Source: Limimaricola sp964022235 (GTDB taxonomy: Bacteria; Pseudomonadota; Alphaproteobacteria; Rhodobacterales; Rhodobacteraceae). Taken from it: a stretch of 64,000 bases of DNA. Of the stretch, positions 24,976 to 34,299 are shown in pieces (position 1 is the stretch's first letter; the number at the start of each line of letters is the position of its first letter). The translations under genes were made by a program, and so were the position numbers. The stretch covers positions 369,990 through 433,989 of the forward strand of contig NZ_CAXHZL010000003.1 of assembly GCF_964022235.1 (NCBI RefSeq), in the 5' to 3' direction. The notes beneath the pieces are model-generated. The model was not told where the DNA came from, did not search any database, and worked only from the letters and a program-made list of their open reading frames with translations.

Positions 24976-27546
24976 TCAGATCTCTGCCCCGCTCGGCTCC
25001 AGCATGTCTAGGCGGTGCCGCGCGGCGGCGAGAGAGCGTTCAATCTGGATACCCAGTGCCGCCACCTCGTCTTGCGAGAACACCAGTGGGGCGCATTGCT
25101 CCATCTTGCCCAGCGTATCGACCGGCCCGACAAGGCCGAGCATCGCCGCCCCGCCGCGCAGCTTGTGCGCGAGAGCAACCATCCCCTCCTCGGACGGGGC
25201 TTCCCCGGTCAGGCGCGGCGCGCAGTCGCGCCACTCCGCTTCGAAGCTGCGCAATGCGCGCTCCAGATGTTCGGTCCCGAGCATGTCGACCATCTCATCG
25301 AAATCATCGATATCGATCAGGCCCGCTTCCACCTGCCCCCTCGATGGCGCGGTCTCTGCCGCGATCTCGGAATGGGGCAAGGCCACGGTCTCGGTCGCGG
25401 CGACAGTACCTGACGCTTCGAACGTGCCGAGCAGACGGCGCAGCACCGGCAGCCTGATCGGCTTGGCGTAGACCTCGTTCATACCTGCCTCGATCCCGGC
25501 AATTCGCGCCTCGGCCGATCCATGCGCGGTCAGACCGACGATCGGTGGCTGTCGGTCGGCAGGCAGGGTGTCGCGGATCAGACGCGCCGCGTCGATGCCG
25601 CCCATCACCGGCATCTCGAAATCCATCAAGACGAGATCGAAATGCTGCGCCCGCAATCGATCAACCCCCTTGGCGCCGTTCTGCGCCTCGGTGACCTCGT
25701 GGCCGAACTGCTGCAACATGCCACGCAGCACCATGCGGTTGACGGCGTTGTCCTCGATCACAAGCACCGACAGCCGCGGCGCGCCGGGAGCCGGGGCGAT
25801 CGCCTCGGGCTGCGGCATCTCGAGCGGAGGCGGTACCCGGTGCAGCGGTAGCGTGAGGCGAAAGGTGCTGCCTTGGCCCGGCGTGCTGCGCACGGTGATA
25901 TCGCCTGACATCAGCCGCGCCAAACGGCGCGAAATGGCGAGGCCAAGCCCGTCGCTGCGGCCTTGGCGGCCCTCGGGACGGGCACGCGTCACGAACTCGG
26001 CGAAAACCTTTTCCAGATCCTCGGGCGCGATGCCGATGCCGGTGTCGCGCACGGCGATCTCGATGCGTTCGGGCTCGAGGCTTATCGCCACCTCGATCGC
26101 GCCATGCTCGGTGAACTTGATGGCGTTGCCAATGAGGTTGGTGATGACCTGCGCGACGCGGTTCGGATCGCCCTCGTACCACAGGCCGAGATCCGTATCT
26201 TCGGCGTGCAAATCAAGCGGCAGGTCCTTTTCGGCGGCAAGCGGGCGCAGCACCGACAAAAGCCGCTGCAGCATCGGCCCCGGTGCGAAGGGCATGGCCT
26301 CGATCGTTTCCTCGCCGGTTTCGATGCGGGTGATGTCGAGCGATTCATTGACCAGTTGCAGCAGGATTTCGGCCGAGGCCAGCGCAACGCCGACCTGACG
26401 CCGTTGCTCTGGTGCCAGCTGCGAGGTTTCGAGCAGGTCGAGCACGCCCATGATGCCATTGAGCGGGGTGCGCATCTCGTGGCTCATCACCGACAGGAAC
26501 CGGGATTTGGCCCGGTCGGCCCGCTCGGCGGTGTCGCGCGCGGCGATCAGCCGGGCCTGCGCGGCTTTGAGATCGGTGATGTCGCGCAGGTAGCCGATGA
26601 AAACCGGCCCCTTGGGACCCTCGACGCTGGTCAGCACGGCCTCGATGGGAAACACCTCGCCGTCGCGACGGCGGGCGGCAAGCTCGACCCGCCCCGCCCC
26701 GATCAACACGCCCTGACCGGTGCTCAGGAAATGCCGGATGCGCTCGGCGAAACTCTCGCGCCGCGTCTCCGGCACGATGGTGTCGATCACCGAACTGCCC
26801 AAGATCTCATCCTTGCGCCAGCCGAAGATCTCCTCGGCCGCCGGGTTGAAGTCGGTGATGATGCCCTGATGATCGGCCAGCACGATCGCATCGAGCGAGG
26901 AGCCGATCACCGAGTTCAGGCGCTCGGCAGTGCGCGACAGCACCCGGTCGCGCTCCAGCACCCGGCGGCGCTGCACGTCGATCAGCCGCAGCAATGCGCC
27001 CAGCAGGATCAGAAGCAGCCCACCCGCCAGCGCCGTCAGTTCGGCCTGACGGCGCACCTGATGGCGGTAGGCCTCGGCCTCCTCGGCGAGGATGTCGAGC
27101 CCGTCGAGAGACAACTCGCGCATCCTCGGCTGCACGTCGAGCGTGGCCTGAAAGACCTGCACCAGATCGGCCTCGTCCACCTCGCCGGCAAAGAGCGCGT
27201 CGACACGCGCGACGTAATCGTCGATTTGCGCCAGAATCTCCGGCACGCCAGGATAGTTGACGAGAGATCGACCGATCTTGCCGCTGCGCACCAGCCCGAG
27301 GCGGCTCAACAGGATCTCGAAGCGCAGCCGCAACCGATCGGCGTTGCTCTGGGCCTCCTGCGCCACGCCGATCACGTCGCGGGCGAAGATCGCGGTTTCA
27401 AGCTCGAGCTGCGCGAGGGTCCACTGCGTGTTGTCGATGCCCGCGCTCTCAAGCTCGCGGATCTGTCGTCCCAGCATCCAGCCCAGCGACAACACCGCCG
27501 TCAGAACGACCGCCGCGGCCAGGCCAAGCCCGGTACGCACATTCAT
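24976..27546 (-). CDS. membrane hybrid histidine kinase (PAS-HK-REC-HPt)
   Basis: The 856-residue kinase has a transmembrane helix at ~8-25, a periplasmic helical region (~27-170), a second helix (~171-189), a PAS domain (~205-325), HisKA with His356 (SHEMRTPL), HATPase_c (N-box NLIGNAIKF, GLGLAISRRL), a receiver with Asp642 (LVLMDFEMP) and an HPt domain with His794 (LAHKLRGGA). This is a complete His-Asp-His relay to an outside receiver. The gene lies 52 bp downstream of the molybdopterin-domain gene on the same strand, and the LuxR regulator is divergent nearby. The ATG at 27546 is preferred over 27585. Confidence 0.9.
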   Translation of the reverse strand: MNVRTGLGLAAAVVLTAVLSLGWMLGRQIRELESAGIDNTQWTLAQLELETAIFARDVIGVAQEAQSNADRLRLRFEILLSRLGLVRSGKIGRSLVNYPGVPEILAQIDDYVARVDALFAGEVDEADLVQVFQATLDVQPRMRELSLDGLDILAEEAEAYRHQVRRQAELTALAGGLLLILLGALLRLIDVQRRRVLERDRVLSRTAERLNSVIGSSLDAIVLADHQGIITDFNPAAEEIFGWRKDEILGSSVIDTIVPETRRESFAERIRHFLSTGQGVLIGAGRVELAARRRDGEVFPIEAVLTSVEGPKGPVFIGYLRDITDLKAAQARLIAARDTAERADRAKSRFLSVMSHEMRTPLNGIMGVLDLLETSQLAPEQRRQVGVALASAEILLQLVNESLDITRIETGEETIEAMPFAPGPMLQRLLSVLRPLAAEKDLPLDLHAEDTDLGLWYEGDPNRVAQVITNLIGNAIKFTEHGAIEVAISLEPERIEIAVRDTGIGIAPEDLEKVFAEFVTRARPEGRQGRSDGLGLAISRRLARLMSGDITVRSTPGQGSTFRLTLPLHRVPPPLEMPQPEAIAPAPGAPRLSVLVIEDNAVNRMVLRGMLQQFGHEVTEAQNGAKGVDRLRAQHFDLVLMDFEMPVMGGIDAARLIRDTLPADRQPPIVGLTAHGSAEARIAGIEAGMNEVYAKPIRLPVLRRLLGTFEASGTVAATETVALPHSEIAAETAPSRGQVEAGLIDIDDFDEMVDMLGTEHLERALRSFEAEWRDCAPRLTGEAPSEEGMVALAHKLRGGAAMLGLVGPVDTLGKMEQCAPLVFSQDEVAALGIQIERSLAAARHRLDMLEPSGAEI

Positions 27547-27598
27547 TCGCCAACGCTCGCGTCGGAATGACCCCGGACCGTTCACCCGCCTTGTCCGT

Positions 27599-28174
27599 TC
27601 ACTCGATCACGATCATCTGGGCAAGCTGCCAGATGCTGCGTGCATAGATGTCCTCGGTTCGGAACTGCGGATCTGCGTCGTACGGGTAGACCAGCCAGTA
27701 AGGTCCCTTGTCACGGATCGGCACGGTCTTGCCGTCGATCCGCGTCGCGATGATCGGCAGTTCCGGCCCGATCTCTCCCATGGGGATGCGGACCCGGTAA
27801 TCGTTGAGCGCGACCAGCTCCAGCATCGCTTCCGGCTGCGCCACCTTCTCCCCCAGCCCCGCCTCCTCGAGCAGGACCGCCACCGGCACACCAGAGAAGG
27901 TCGACACTCCATCGGTCCAGATCGTGCTGGTTTCGAACACCAGCTGCGGCAAAGCGTCGAAGTCCTGAATATCGAATTTCATCGCGTTCCCGGCAGAGCG
28001 GCCGACCCGGAGCACGCCAGGCTCGGTCGTCGCCGCCCCCACCGACACGGGGCGCTGCACCTCGGTCACCGCGGCGTCGGTTTCCGCCCCCGAGAACATC
28101 GGCATGTTTAACCCAACGAGAGCCAGCCCCGTGAAGGTCAGCCCGACGATGGCACCTGCATAGACCATCTGCAT
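27599..28174 (-). CDS. exported protein with oxidoreductase molybdopterin-binding-type domain
   Basis: The 191-residue protein has an N-terminal signal or anchor (AGAIVGLTFTGLALVGL) and a domain resembling the molybdopterin-binding (sulfite-oxidase-type) fold: FDIQDFDALPQLVFET, STFSGVPVAVLLEEAGL, RVRIPMGEIG and GPYWLVYPYD. The Cys that binds Mo in sulfite oxidases is not evident (STFSGVP where a Cys-containing loop would be), so it may be a sensing rather than a catalytic domain. It precedes the hybrid kinase by 52 bp, suggesting it feeds periplasmic information to that kinase. Confidence 0.78.
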   Translation of the reverse strand: MQMVYAGAIVGLTFTGLALVGLNMPMFSGAETDAAVTEVQRPVSVGAATTEPGVLRVGRSAGNAMKFDIQDFDALPQLVFETSTIWTDGVSTFSGVPVAVLLEEAGLGEKVAQPEAMLELVALNDYRVRIPMGEIGPELPIIATRIDGKTVPIRDKGPYWLVYPYDADPQFRTEDIYARSIWQLAQMIVIE

Positions 28175-28280
28175 GTCGGTTCCTTTCCAGATCCGCTACG
28201 ACGCGCGCAGGATGCGCGATCGCCGTCCATTTTACGAATCCTTGTGGTGTCGGAATGGCGCGAACGTGGCGACAATTAAC

Positions 28281-28350
28281 CAGATAAGGCGGGAGTAGAC
28301 GCGGAATTATGTAGGATGGCCTCGGAATCGCCCGTTTCGTAGCTTATCTG
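28281..28350. promoter_or_regulatory. inverted-repeat pair in the divergent regulator/kinase promoter region
   Basis: Within the 245-bp gap between the molybdopterin-domain gene and the LuxR-type gene, CAGATAAG (28281-28288) and its reverse complement CTTATCTG (28343-28350) flank 54 bp of AT-richer DNA. This is a possible regulator site pair; there is no direct evidence of use. Confidence 0.35.
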
Positions 28351-28419
28351 TTCTACTAACCTGCGCTGAGACCACTCCCGCGCGGTGTGCGAAACAAAAC
28401 GACATCGAGAGGACGGATC

Positions 28420-29028
28420 ATGCGTATCCTGATCGCAGACGACCACGACCTGGTGCGCGAGATGATGGCCGCCTATCTCGAGCGCGACTGTGGCATGAAG
28501 GCCACGCAAAGCGCCAGCTTCGACGAAGCGATGACGCAGATCACCAGCAACGGCCCGTTCGAGCTGGTGCTGCTTGATTACCGGATGCCGGGAATGAAGG
28601 GGCTCGAGGGTCTGCGCGCCGCGCTTGAGGCCAGCGGCGGCAACCCGGTTGCCCTGATCTCCGGCAGCGCCGACAAGAGCGTCGCCGAGGAGGCGCTGGC
28701 CGCCGGGGCCGCAGGGTTCCTGCCCAAGACCATGTCCGCCCGCTCGATGACCAATGCAGTGAAATTCATGGTGATGGGCGAAACCTATGTGCCGGTCGAC
28801 TTCATGACCGCCAAGGAGGCCGACAATCCGGCGGTGTCGCATCTGACCCCACGCGAGCGGCAGGTGCTCGAAGGCATTTCCAAAGGCAAGTCCAACAAGG
28901 AGATCGCGCTCGACCACGACATTCAGGAGGTGACGGTCAAGCTGCACGTCAAGACCCTGTGTCGCAAGATGGGGGCCAAGAACCGCACCCAGGCGGCGAT
29001 GATGGCACGCGATCAGGAAATGGTCTGA
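28420..29028 (+). CDS. NarL/FixJ-type response regulator
   Basis: The 202-residue protein has a receiver domain (LIADDHDLVREMM; phosphoacceptor Asp in ELVLLDYRMPGMKG; Lys in GFLPKTMS) and a LuxR helix-turn-helix (LTPRERQVLEGISKGKSNKEIA, then VKLHVKTLCRKMGAKNRTQA). It binds DNA when phosphorylated. It starts at an ATG after GAGAGGA and is divergent from the molybdopterin-domain/hybrid-kinase pair, whose HPt domain is the natural phosphate donor. A strong terminator follows. Confidence 0.92.
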   Translation: MRILIADDHDLVREMMAAYLERDCGMKATQSASFDEAMTQITSNGPFELVLLDYRMPGMKGLEGLRAALEASGGNPVALISGSADKSVAEEALAAGAAGFLPKTMSARSMTNAVKFMVMGETYVPVDFMTAKEADNPAVSHLTPRERQVLEGISKGKSNKEIALDHDIQEVTVKLHVKTLCRKMGAKNRTQAAMMARDQEMV

Positions 29029-29048
29029 GTACTACCTACGAGACTTCG

Positions 29049-29088
29049 AAAAAAGGCCCGGTCGCACGATGCGACCGGGCCTTTTTTC
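29049..29088 (+). terminator. rho-independent terminator, bidirectional
   Basis: A 12-bp perfect stem (GGCCCGGTCGCA / TGCGACCGGGCC) with a CGA loop is flanked by an A-run on the left and TTTTTT on the right, so it can end the LuxR-type gene (+) and the sugar operon (-). Confidence 0.93.
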
Positions 29089-29117
29089 TTACCCTGCGTT
29101 GAGGCCGTGCGCCGAGG

Positions 29118-30614
29118 TCAGCGCAGGTCTTCGGGCAGCAGCGCCTCGGGCATGTTCTGATAGCTCACCGGGCGCAGCCAGCGCCGGATCGCCAGCGTTC
29201 CGACCGACGTCGCGCCGAAGTTGGTCGAGGCCGGGTACGGCCCGCCGTGCACCATGGCCTCGGCCACCTCGACCCCGGTGGGATAACCGTTGACGAGGAT
29301 GCGCCCTGCCTTGCGCTCCAGATGCGGCACCAGCGCTTGGGCAAGTTCGGTGTCGCTTTCCTCCATCTGCAACGTCGCGGTGAGTTGGCCATGCAGGCCG
29401 GCCGCCGCACGGACCATGTCGGAGGCTTCGGGCACGCGCACGACCACGCCGAGCGGGCCGAACACCTCGTCGGTCAGATCCTCGTTCGCCTCCCATGCGG
29501 CCAGATCGGTCTCGATCAGCCACGGCGTCGCGTTGCGGCCCTCGCAGGCCTGACCAAAGCTCGCTTTCGCGGCCTTGGCCATGCGTTCGGCGCCTTCGTG
29601 AAAGGCGCGCGCGATGCCGTCGGTCAGCATCACCTGCGGCGCGCCCGCGCCCATCGCTTCGGTCGCCGCGACAACCATCGCTTCGGCCTGCGCGCCTTCG
29701 GTGACGAAGACCACGCCGGGATTGGTGCAGAACTGCCCCGCGCCCATCGACAGGGACGCCGCCCAGTCGCGTCCCATCGCCTCGGCGCGGGACTCCATCG
29801 CGCCCGGCAGGCAGAACACCGGGTTGATTGAGCCCAACTCGCCGAAGAAGGGGATCGGCTCGGGCCGCGCGGCGCATAGATCAAAGAGCGCGCGACCGCC
29901 CTTGAGAGAGCCGGTGAAGCCCACCGCTTTGATCAGCGGATGCTCGACCAAGGCCTTGCCCACCGCGAGGCCGCCGTCATGCACCATCGAGAACACGCCG
30001 CCCGGCAGCCCTTGGGCCGCCACCGCCGCCGCGATGGCCTCGGCGACGATCGCGCTCGTGCCAGGGTGGCCCGGATGGCCCTTCACCACCACCGGGCAAC
30101 CGGCGGCGAGCGCCGAGGCCGTGTCGCCCCCCGCCACCGAAAAGGCGAGCGGGAAGTTCGAGGCACCGAACACGCCCACCGGGCCGATGGGCTGCTGGAT
30201 CATCCGCAGGTCGGGGCGCGGCAGCGGCGCGCGATCGGGCAGCGCGGTGTCGTGGCGCCGGTCGAGATAGGCGCCGTCGCGGATATGACCCGCGAAGAGC
30301 CGCAGCTGGCCGCAGGTGCGACCCCGCTCCCCGGTCAGCCGGGCCTCGGGCAAGCCTGTCTCGGCGGTGCCGATGGCGGTGATCTCGTCGCCGCGCGCCT
30401 CGATTTCCTCGGCGATCCGCTCGAGCAGCGCCGCGCGCTCCTCGCGCGTGGTGGCGGCAAAACGCGCGAAGGCGTCCTCAGCGGCGCGCACCGCGCGGTC
30501 GATCAGCTCGGGCGTGCCCTTGGGATAGTTGCGCGCCGCTCCCGTGGCAGGCGAAGAGGCGAAGCTCTCGCCTCCGGTGACGGTCTCGCCCGCGATGATG
30601 TGGGATCCGGTCAT
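29118..30614 (-). CDS. 2,5-dioxovalerate (alpha-ketoglutarate semialdehyde) dehydrogenase
   Basis: The 498-residue aldehyde dehydrogenase has the catalytic Cys296 (GAGQFCTNPG) and Glu259 (FFGELGSINPV), an NADP-type binding stretch (FPLAFSVAGGDTASALAAGCPVV) and the N-terminal region typical of the KGSADH-III group. It would oxidise alpha-ketoglutarate semialdehyde to alpha-ketoglutarate, the last step of the oxidative pentose (L-arabinose/D-xylose) pathway. Its ATG overlaps the stop of the sugar dehydrogenase gene by 4 bp, and it closes the operon before the terminator. Confidence 0.9.
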   Translation of the reverse strand: MTGSHIIAGETVTGGESFASSPATGAARNYPKGTPELIDRAVRAAEDAFARFAATTREERAALLERIAEEIEARGDEITAIGTAETGLPEARLTGERGRTCGQLRLFAGHIRDGAYLDRRHDTALPDRAPLPRPDLRMIQQPIGPVGVFGASNFPLAFSVAGGDTASALAAGCPVVVKGHPGHPGTSAIVAEAIAAAVAAQGLPGGVFSMVHDGGLAVGKALVEHPLIKAVGFTGSLKGGRALFDLCAARPEPIPFFGELGSINPVFCLPGAMESRAEAMGRDWAASLSMGAGQFCTNPGVVFVTEGAQAEAMVVAATEAMGAGAPQVMLTDGIARAFHEGAERMAKAAKASFGQACEGRNATPWLIETDLAAWEANEDLTDEVFGPLGVVVRVPEASDMVRAAAGLHGQLTATLQMEESDTELAQALVPHLERKAGRILVNGYPTGVEVAEAMVHGGPYPASTNFGATSVGTLAIRRWLRPVSYQNMPEALLPEDLR

Positions 30615-31555
30615 GTCGTCTCCTTGTCGAATTCGAACGGGGCGACGGTGACCCGCCGCCCAAGCGTCAGCGCATCGGCCACATGCACCATCGGGGCGAG
30701 GTCGACCTCGCTCTCCCTTGCCGCGACCAGCTGCGCCATGCGCGCGTAAAGCGACGGGTATTCGCCCGGATGGTCAAGCAGCTTCTGCTCGGTGCCGTCG
30801 ACTTCGATCCGCGCGCCACCGTCGCGCAGGGCGATCGCCCCCTTGTTGGTCTCGATCTCGATGTCCCATGTCTGCGGGCCTTCCTGCCGCCAGTCGAACA
30901 CGGCACTGACATGGCCGGTGAACTCCAGCGTGGCGGCAATCGGCGTGTCGCGGTTTTCGGGGAATTCCAGCGTGGCAGAGGTGAGATGCACCGGCGCGGG
31001 CAGGATCTCGGTCAGGATCGACAGCGCGTTGATACCGGGATCGAACACCCCCATGCCGCCGGGGGCAAAGACCCAATCCTGACCGGGGTGCCATTTGCGC
31101 ACGTCCTCCTTCCAGGTGATGCGCACGTCCCGCACCACCCGCTCCACCAGCCGCGACTTGGCCGCCGCGACGCCCGCCGCCATGCGGCTGTGCCAGGTTG
31201 TGTAGAGCGTGACGCCCTGCCGGGCCGCCAGTCGCTCCAGCTCATGCACCTCGGCCAGCGTCTGGCCGGGGGGCTTTTCGAGCATCACGTGCCGCCGTGC
31301 CAAAAGCGCCTTTCTCGCATAGTCGAATCGCGGCTGCGGTGGCAGGCAGAGCGAGACCACCTCGACATCGGGGCGCGCGGCAAGGAAGGCGTCGAAATCG
31401 TCATGCGCCTCGACGCCCTCAATCGAGCCGGATCGGCTTACCGTCGCGGCGAGATCCCAGTCTTCGCTGGCCGCAAGCGCGGGGACGTGCTGATCGCGGG
31501 CAATCTTGCCGATGCCAACGAGGGCGATCTTGCGGGGTGTGGTACCGTAAGCCAT
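30611..31555 (-). CDS. Gfo/Idh/MocA sugar 1-dehydrogenase (galactose/arabinose type)
   Basis: The 314-residue protein has an N-terminal Rossmann fold (ALVGIGKIARDQHVPAL) and the conserved catalytic motif EKPPGQT (Lys, ~94), followed by the C-terminal alpha/beta domain (GGMGVFDPGINALSILTE). It resembles D-galactose/L-arabinose 1-dehydrogenases, which oxidise the aldose to the lactone with NAD(P)+. That fits the first step of the pathway encoded here. The ATG at 31555 overlaps the dehydratase stop (ATGA); the longer frame to 31693 is out-of-frame coding of the dehydratase gene. Confidence 0.85.
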   Translation of the reverse strand: MAYGTTPRKIALVGIGKIARDQHVPALAASEDWDLAATVSRSGSIEGVEAHDDFDAFLAARPDVEVVSLCLPPQPRFDYARKALLARRHVMLEKPPGQTLAEVHELERLAARQGVTLYTTWHSRMAAGVAAAKSRLVERVVRDVRITWKEDVRKWHPGQDWVFAPGGMGVFDPGINALSILTEILPAPVHLTSATLEFPENRDTPIAATLEFTGHVSAVFDWRQEGPQTWDIEIETNKGAIALRDGGARIEVDGTEQKLLDHPGEYPSLYARMAQLVAARESEVDLAPMVHVADALTLGRRVTVAPFEFDKETT

Positions 31556-33297
31556 CAGTGGCTCTCCTTTCCGACCGCGTTGCCGCGACAGCCGACGAGA
31601 AAATCGAAATCGGCCCCCGTCTCCGGCCCCATCACCCGCTCGTGGTAGAGGCTGGCATAGCCCGAGGCCGGGGCTTGGCTGTGCGGGGTCCAATCCGCGA
31701 GACGGGCCGCCAGTTCCTCGTCAGAGATGTCGAGATGCAGGCGACGCGCGGCCACGTCCAGCTCGATCATGTCGCCCGAGCGCACCACCGCCAGCGGCCC
31801 GCCGCGCGCGGCTTCGGGCGAGGTGTGCAGCACGACCGTGCCATAGGCCGTGCCCGACATCCGCGCGTCCGAAATGCGGACCATATCGGTGATCCCGCGG
31901 CGCAGGATTTTAGGCGGCAGCCCCATGTTGCCGACCTCGGCCATGCCCGGATAGCCGCGCGGGCCACAGTTCTTGAGCACCATCACGCAGCTTTCGTCGA
32001 TGTCGAGATCCTCGTCATCGATGCGTGCCTTGTAATCGTCGATGTCCTCGAACACGACCGCCCGGCCCCGGTGCTGCATGAGCGATGGCGTCGCGGCCGA
32101 GGGCTTCAGCACCGCGCCCAGCGGCGCGAGGTTGCCTTTCAGCACCGCGATACCGCCGGATTTTGCGAGGGCCTTCTCGACGGGCAGGATCACATCCTCG
32201 TTCCAGTTGCGGACGTCCCGCACCTCGTCCCAGACGGTGCCGCCCGATACGGTCCGTGCTTCGCGGTGTAACAGCCCGGCCTCACCGAGCCGCTTGATCA
32301 CTACCGGCAGGCCGCCAGCGTAGAAGAACTCCTCCATCAGGTGCTTGCCCGATGGCATCAGGTTCACCACCGTCGGCACGTCGCGGCCGCAGCGGTCCCA
32401 GTCCTCGAGCGTGAGGTCGATGCCGACCCGGCCCGCGACGGCGAGCAGGTGGATCACCGCGTTGGTCGAGCCGCCGATCGCGGCGTTGGTACGGATCGCG
32501 TTCTCGAAGGCGGGCTTGGTCATGATGTCCGAGGGCTTCAGATCGTCCTTGACCATGTCGACGATACGCCGCCCCGTCAGGTGCGCCATAACGCGGCGGC
32601 GGCTGTCCACCGCCGGAATCGCGGCGTTGCCCGACAGCGCCATGCCGAGCGCCTCGGCCATCGACGCCATGGTCGAGGCGGTGCCCATGGTGTTGCACGA
32701 GCCGGGCGAGCGCGACATCGAGGCCTCGGCCTCGACGAACTCCTCGGCCGTCATCTCGCCCGCCTTCACCGCCTCGGAGAACCGCCACAAATGCGTGCCC
32801 GAGCCGACCTTTTCGCCCCGGAAATGCCCGTTGAGCATCGGTCCGCCCGAGACGAGGATCGCCGGCAGATCGACGCTCGCCGCGCCCATCAGCAGCGCGG
32901 GCGTGGTCTTGTCGCAGCCCGCCAGCAGCACCACGCCGTCCATGCATTTGCCGCGGATCGCCTCTTCGACATCCATCGCGCAGAGGTTGCGATACATCAT
33001 CGCCGTCGGGCGCAAGGTGGACTCCGATGGGCTGAACACCGGGAACTCGACCGGCAGGCCGCCCGCCTCGTAGACGCCGAACTTCACCCGTTCGGCCAGA
33101 TCGCGCAGATGCGCGTTGCAGGGCGTCAGCTCGGACCATGTGTTGCAGATGCCGATCACGGGCCGCCCGTCGAAGAGATCGGCGGGCAGGCCTTGGTTCT
33201 TCATCCAGCTGCGGTGGTAGATCGCGTCCTTGGACGTGCCGCCGAACCATTCCTGCGAACGCAGCTTGCGGGGCCAGGGGGCGGGGGTGAAGCTCAT
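31555..33297 (-). CDS. IlvD/Edd-family dehydratase, probable L-arabinonate dehydratase
   Basis: The 580-residue dehydratase has the Fe-S ligands Cys51 (ICNTWSELTPCN), Cys128 (AGCDKTTP, with the Mg-binding Lys130) and Cys201 (SPGSCNTMGTAST). These positions agree closely with the [2Fe-2S] L-arabinonate dehydratase of Rhizobium (recalled). It would turn L-arabinonate into 2-keto-3-deoxy-L-arabinonate; D-xylonate and D-fuconate are alternatives. It lies between the AraD1-like gene (10 bp) and the sugar dehydrogenase (overlap). Confidence 0.9.
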   Translation of the reverse strand: MSFTPAPWPRKLRSQEWFGGTSKDAIYHRSWMKNQGLPADLFDGRPVIGICNTWSELTPCNAHLRDLAERVKFGVYEAGGLPVEFPVFSPSESTLRPTAMMYRNLCAMDVEEAIRGKCMDGVVLLAGCDKTTPALLMGAASVDLPAILVSGGPMLNGHFRGEKVGSGTHLWRFSEAVKAGEMTAEEFVEAEASMSRSPGSCNTMGTASTMASMAEALGMALSGNAAIPAVDSRRRVMAHLTGRRIVDMVKDDLKPSDIMTKPAFENAIRTNAAIGGSTNAVIHLLAVAGRVGIDLTLEDWDRCGRDVPTVVNLMPSGKHLMEEFFYAGGLPVVIKRLGEAGLLHREARTVSGGTVWDEVRDVRNWNEDVILPVEKALAKSGGIAVLKGNLAPLGAVLKPSAATPSLMQHRGRAVVFEDIDDYKARIDDEDLDIDESCVMVLKNCGPRGYPGMAEVGNMGLPPKILRRGITDMVRISDARMSGTAYGTVVLHTSPEAARGGPLAVVRSGDMIELDVAARRLHLDISDEELAARLADWTPHSQAPASGYASLYHERVMGPETGADFDFLVGCRGNAVGKESH

Positions 33298-33307
33298 GGA
33301 GGGCCTT

Positions 33308-34291
33308 TCAAAGGGAGGTGACGCGCGCCATGCCCCGGTCGGGAGATTGGGCGAGCGGATTGGTCAGCGGCAGCCCGAAAGGCGCAGCCTCGATCTCGAA
33401 GACGTCGCCGGGCTGGGCGCGGATGCCGTCGCCGAAGCTCAGCGTCGCGGTGCCGAACATGTGGATGTGCAGATCGCCGGGCTGGCGGAAGATCTCGTAT
33501 TTGAAGTGGTGGTGCTCGAGGTTGGCAAAGCTGTGCGACATGTTTGCCTCGCCCGCGAGGAAGGGCTTTTCCCAGATCACCGCGCCGTCTCGGCGGATGC
33601 GGCTGGTGCCTTGGATGTCGCTTGGCAAATCGCCCACGAGGATCTCGGGGCCGAAGCTCGCCGGGCGCAGCTTGGAATGCGCGAGCCAGAGGTAGTTCAC
33701 CCGCTCGGTCACGTGATCCGAGAACTCGTTGGCCAGCGCCCAGCCGACGCGCGCGGGCTGGCCATCGGGCCCGACGAGGTAGATCCCGGCGATCTCCGGC
33801 TCCTCACCGCCATCCTCGGCAAAGCCGGGCGAGGTCAGCGGCGCGCCGGGGGCCACGGCGGAGTGGCCGGTGCCCTTGTAGAACCATTCGGGCTGCGCGC
33901 CGACGCCGCCCCCCTCGGGCTTGCCGCCCTCGAGCCCCATGCGGAACATCTTCATGCTGTCGGTCAGGGTTTCGGCATCCCCGCCCGCATGCATCGCGTC
34001 GCGGGTGGCGGCCGACCCCAGATGCGTGAGGCCGGTGCCGGTCAGGTGCATATGGCCCGGATCGGGATGGTGGATCGGCAGCAACAGCCGCCCCTCGGCG
34101 GCGAGACTCGCGAGGTCGACCGCCCGGTCCAATCCGCGCGCGCCGATCGCCTCGGCAAGGTTCGTGCCCGCCTGCAACGCCTCTTGCGCCAGCGCGTAGG
34201 TCGAGGTCGCGCCCTTGACGATGGCCGCCTCCGACCCCTCGCGCGCCACCACGGCGATGCCCGTATCCGTTCTGATCTGCGACAGCAGCAT
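33308..34291 (-). CDS. araD1: AraD1/GguC-family protein, probable 2-keto-3-deoxy-pentonate dehydratase
   Basis: The 327-residue protein is of the AraD1 (GguC) type in the FAH superfamily: LLLPIHHPDPGHMHLTGTGLTHLG, MGLEGGKPEGGGVGAQPEWFYKG, PEIAGIYLVGPDGQPARVGWALANEFSDH. In the oxidative L-arabinose pathway it would dehydrate 2-keto-3-deoxy-L-arabinonate to alpha-ketoglutarate semialdehyde. The ATG at 34291 is 6 bases after GAGG; a GTG four codons upstream would place the SD inside the gene. First intact gene of the operon; the fragment just upstream is a decayed ChvE gene, the usual partner of gguC. Confidence 0.88.
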   Translation of the reverse strand: MLLSQIRTDTGIAVVAREGSEAAIVKGATSTYALAQEALQAGTNLAEAIGARGLDRAVDLASLAAEGRLLLPIHHPDPGHMHLTGTGLTHLGSAATRDAMHAGGDAETLTDSMKMFRMGLEGGKPEGGGVGAQPEWFYKGTGHSAVAPGAPLTSPGFAEDGGEEPEIAGIYLVGPDGQPARVGWALANEFSDHVTERVNYLWLAHSKLRPASFGPEILVGDLPSDIQGTSRIRRDGAVIWEKPFLAGEANMSHSFANLEHHHFKYEIFRQPGDLHIHMFGTATLSFGDGIRAQPGDVFEIEAAPFGLPLTNPLAQSPDRGMARVTSL

Positions 34292-34299
34292 ATTTGGCC

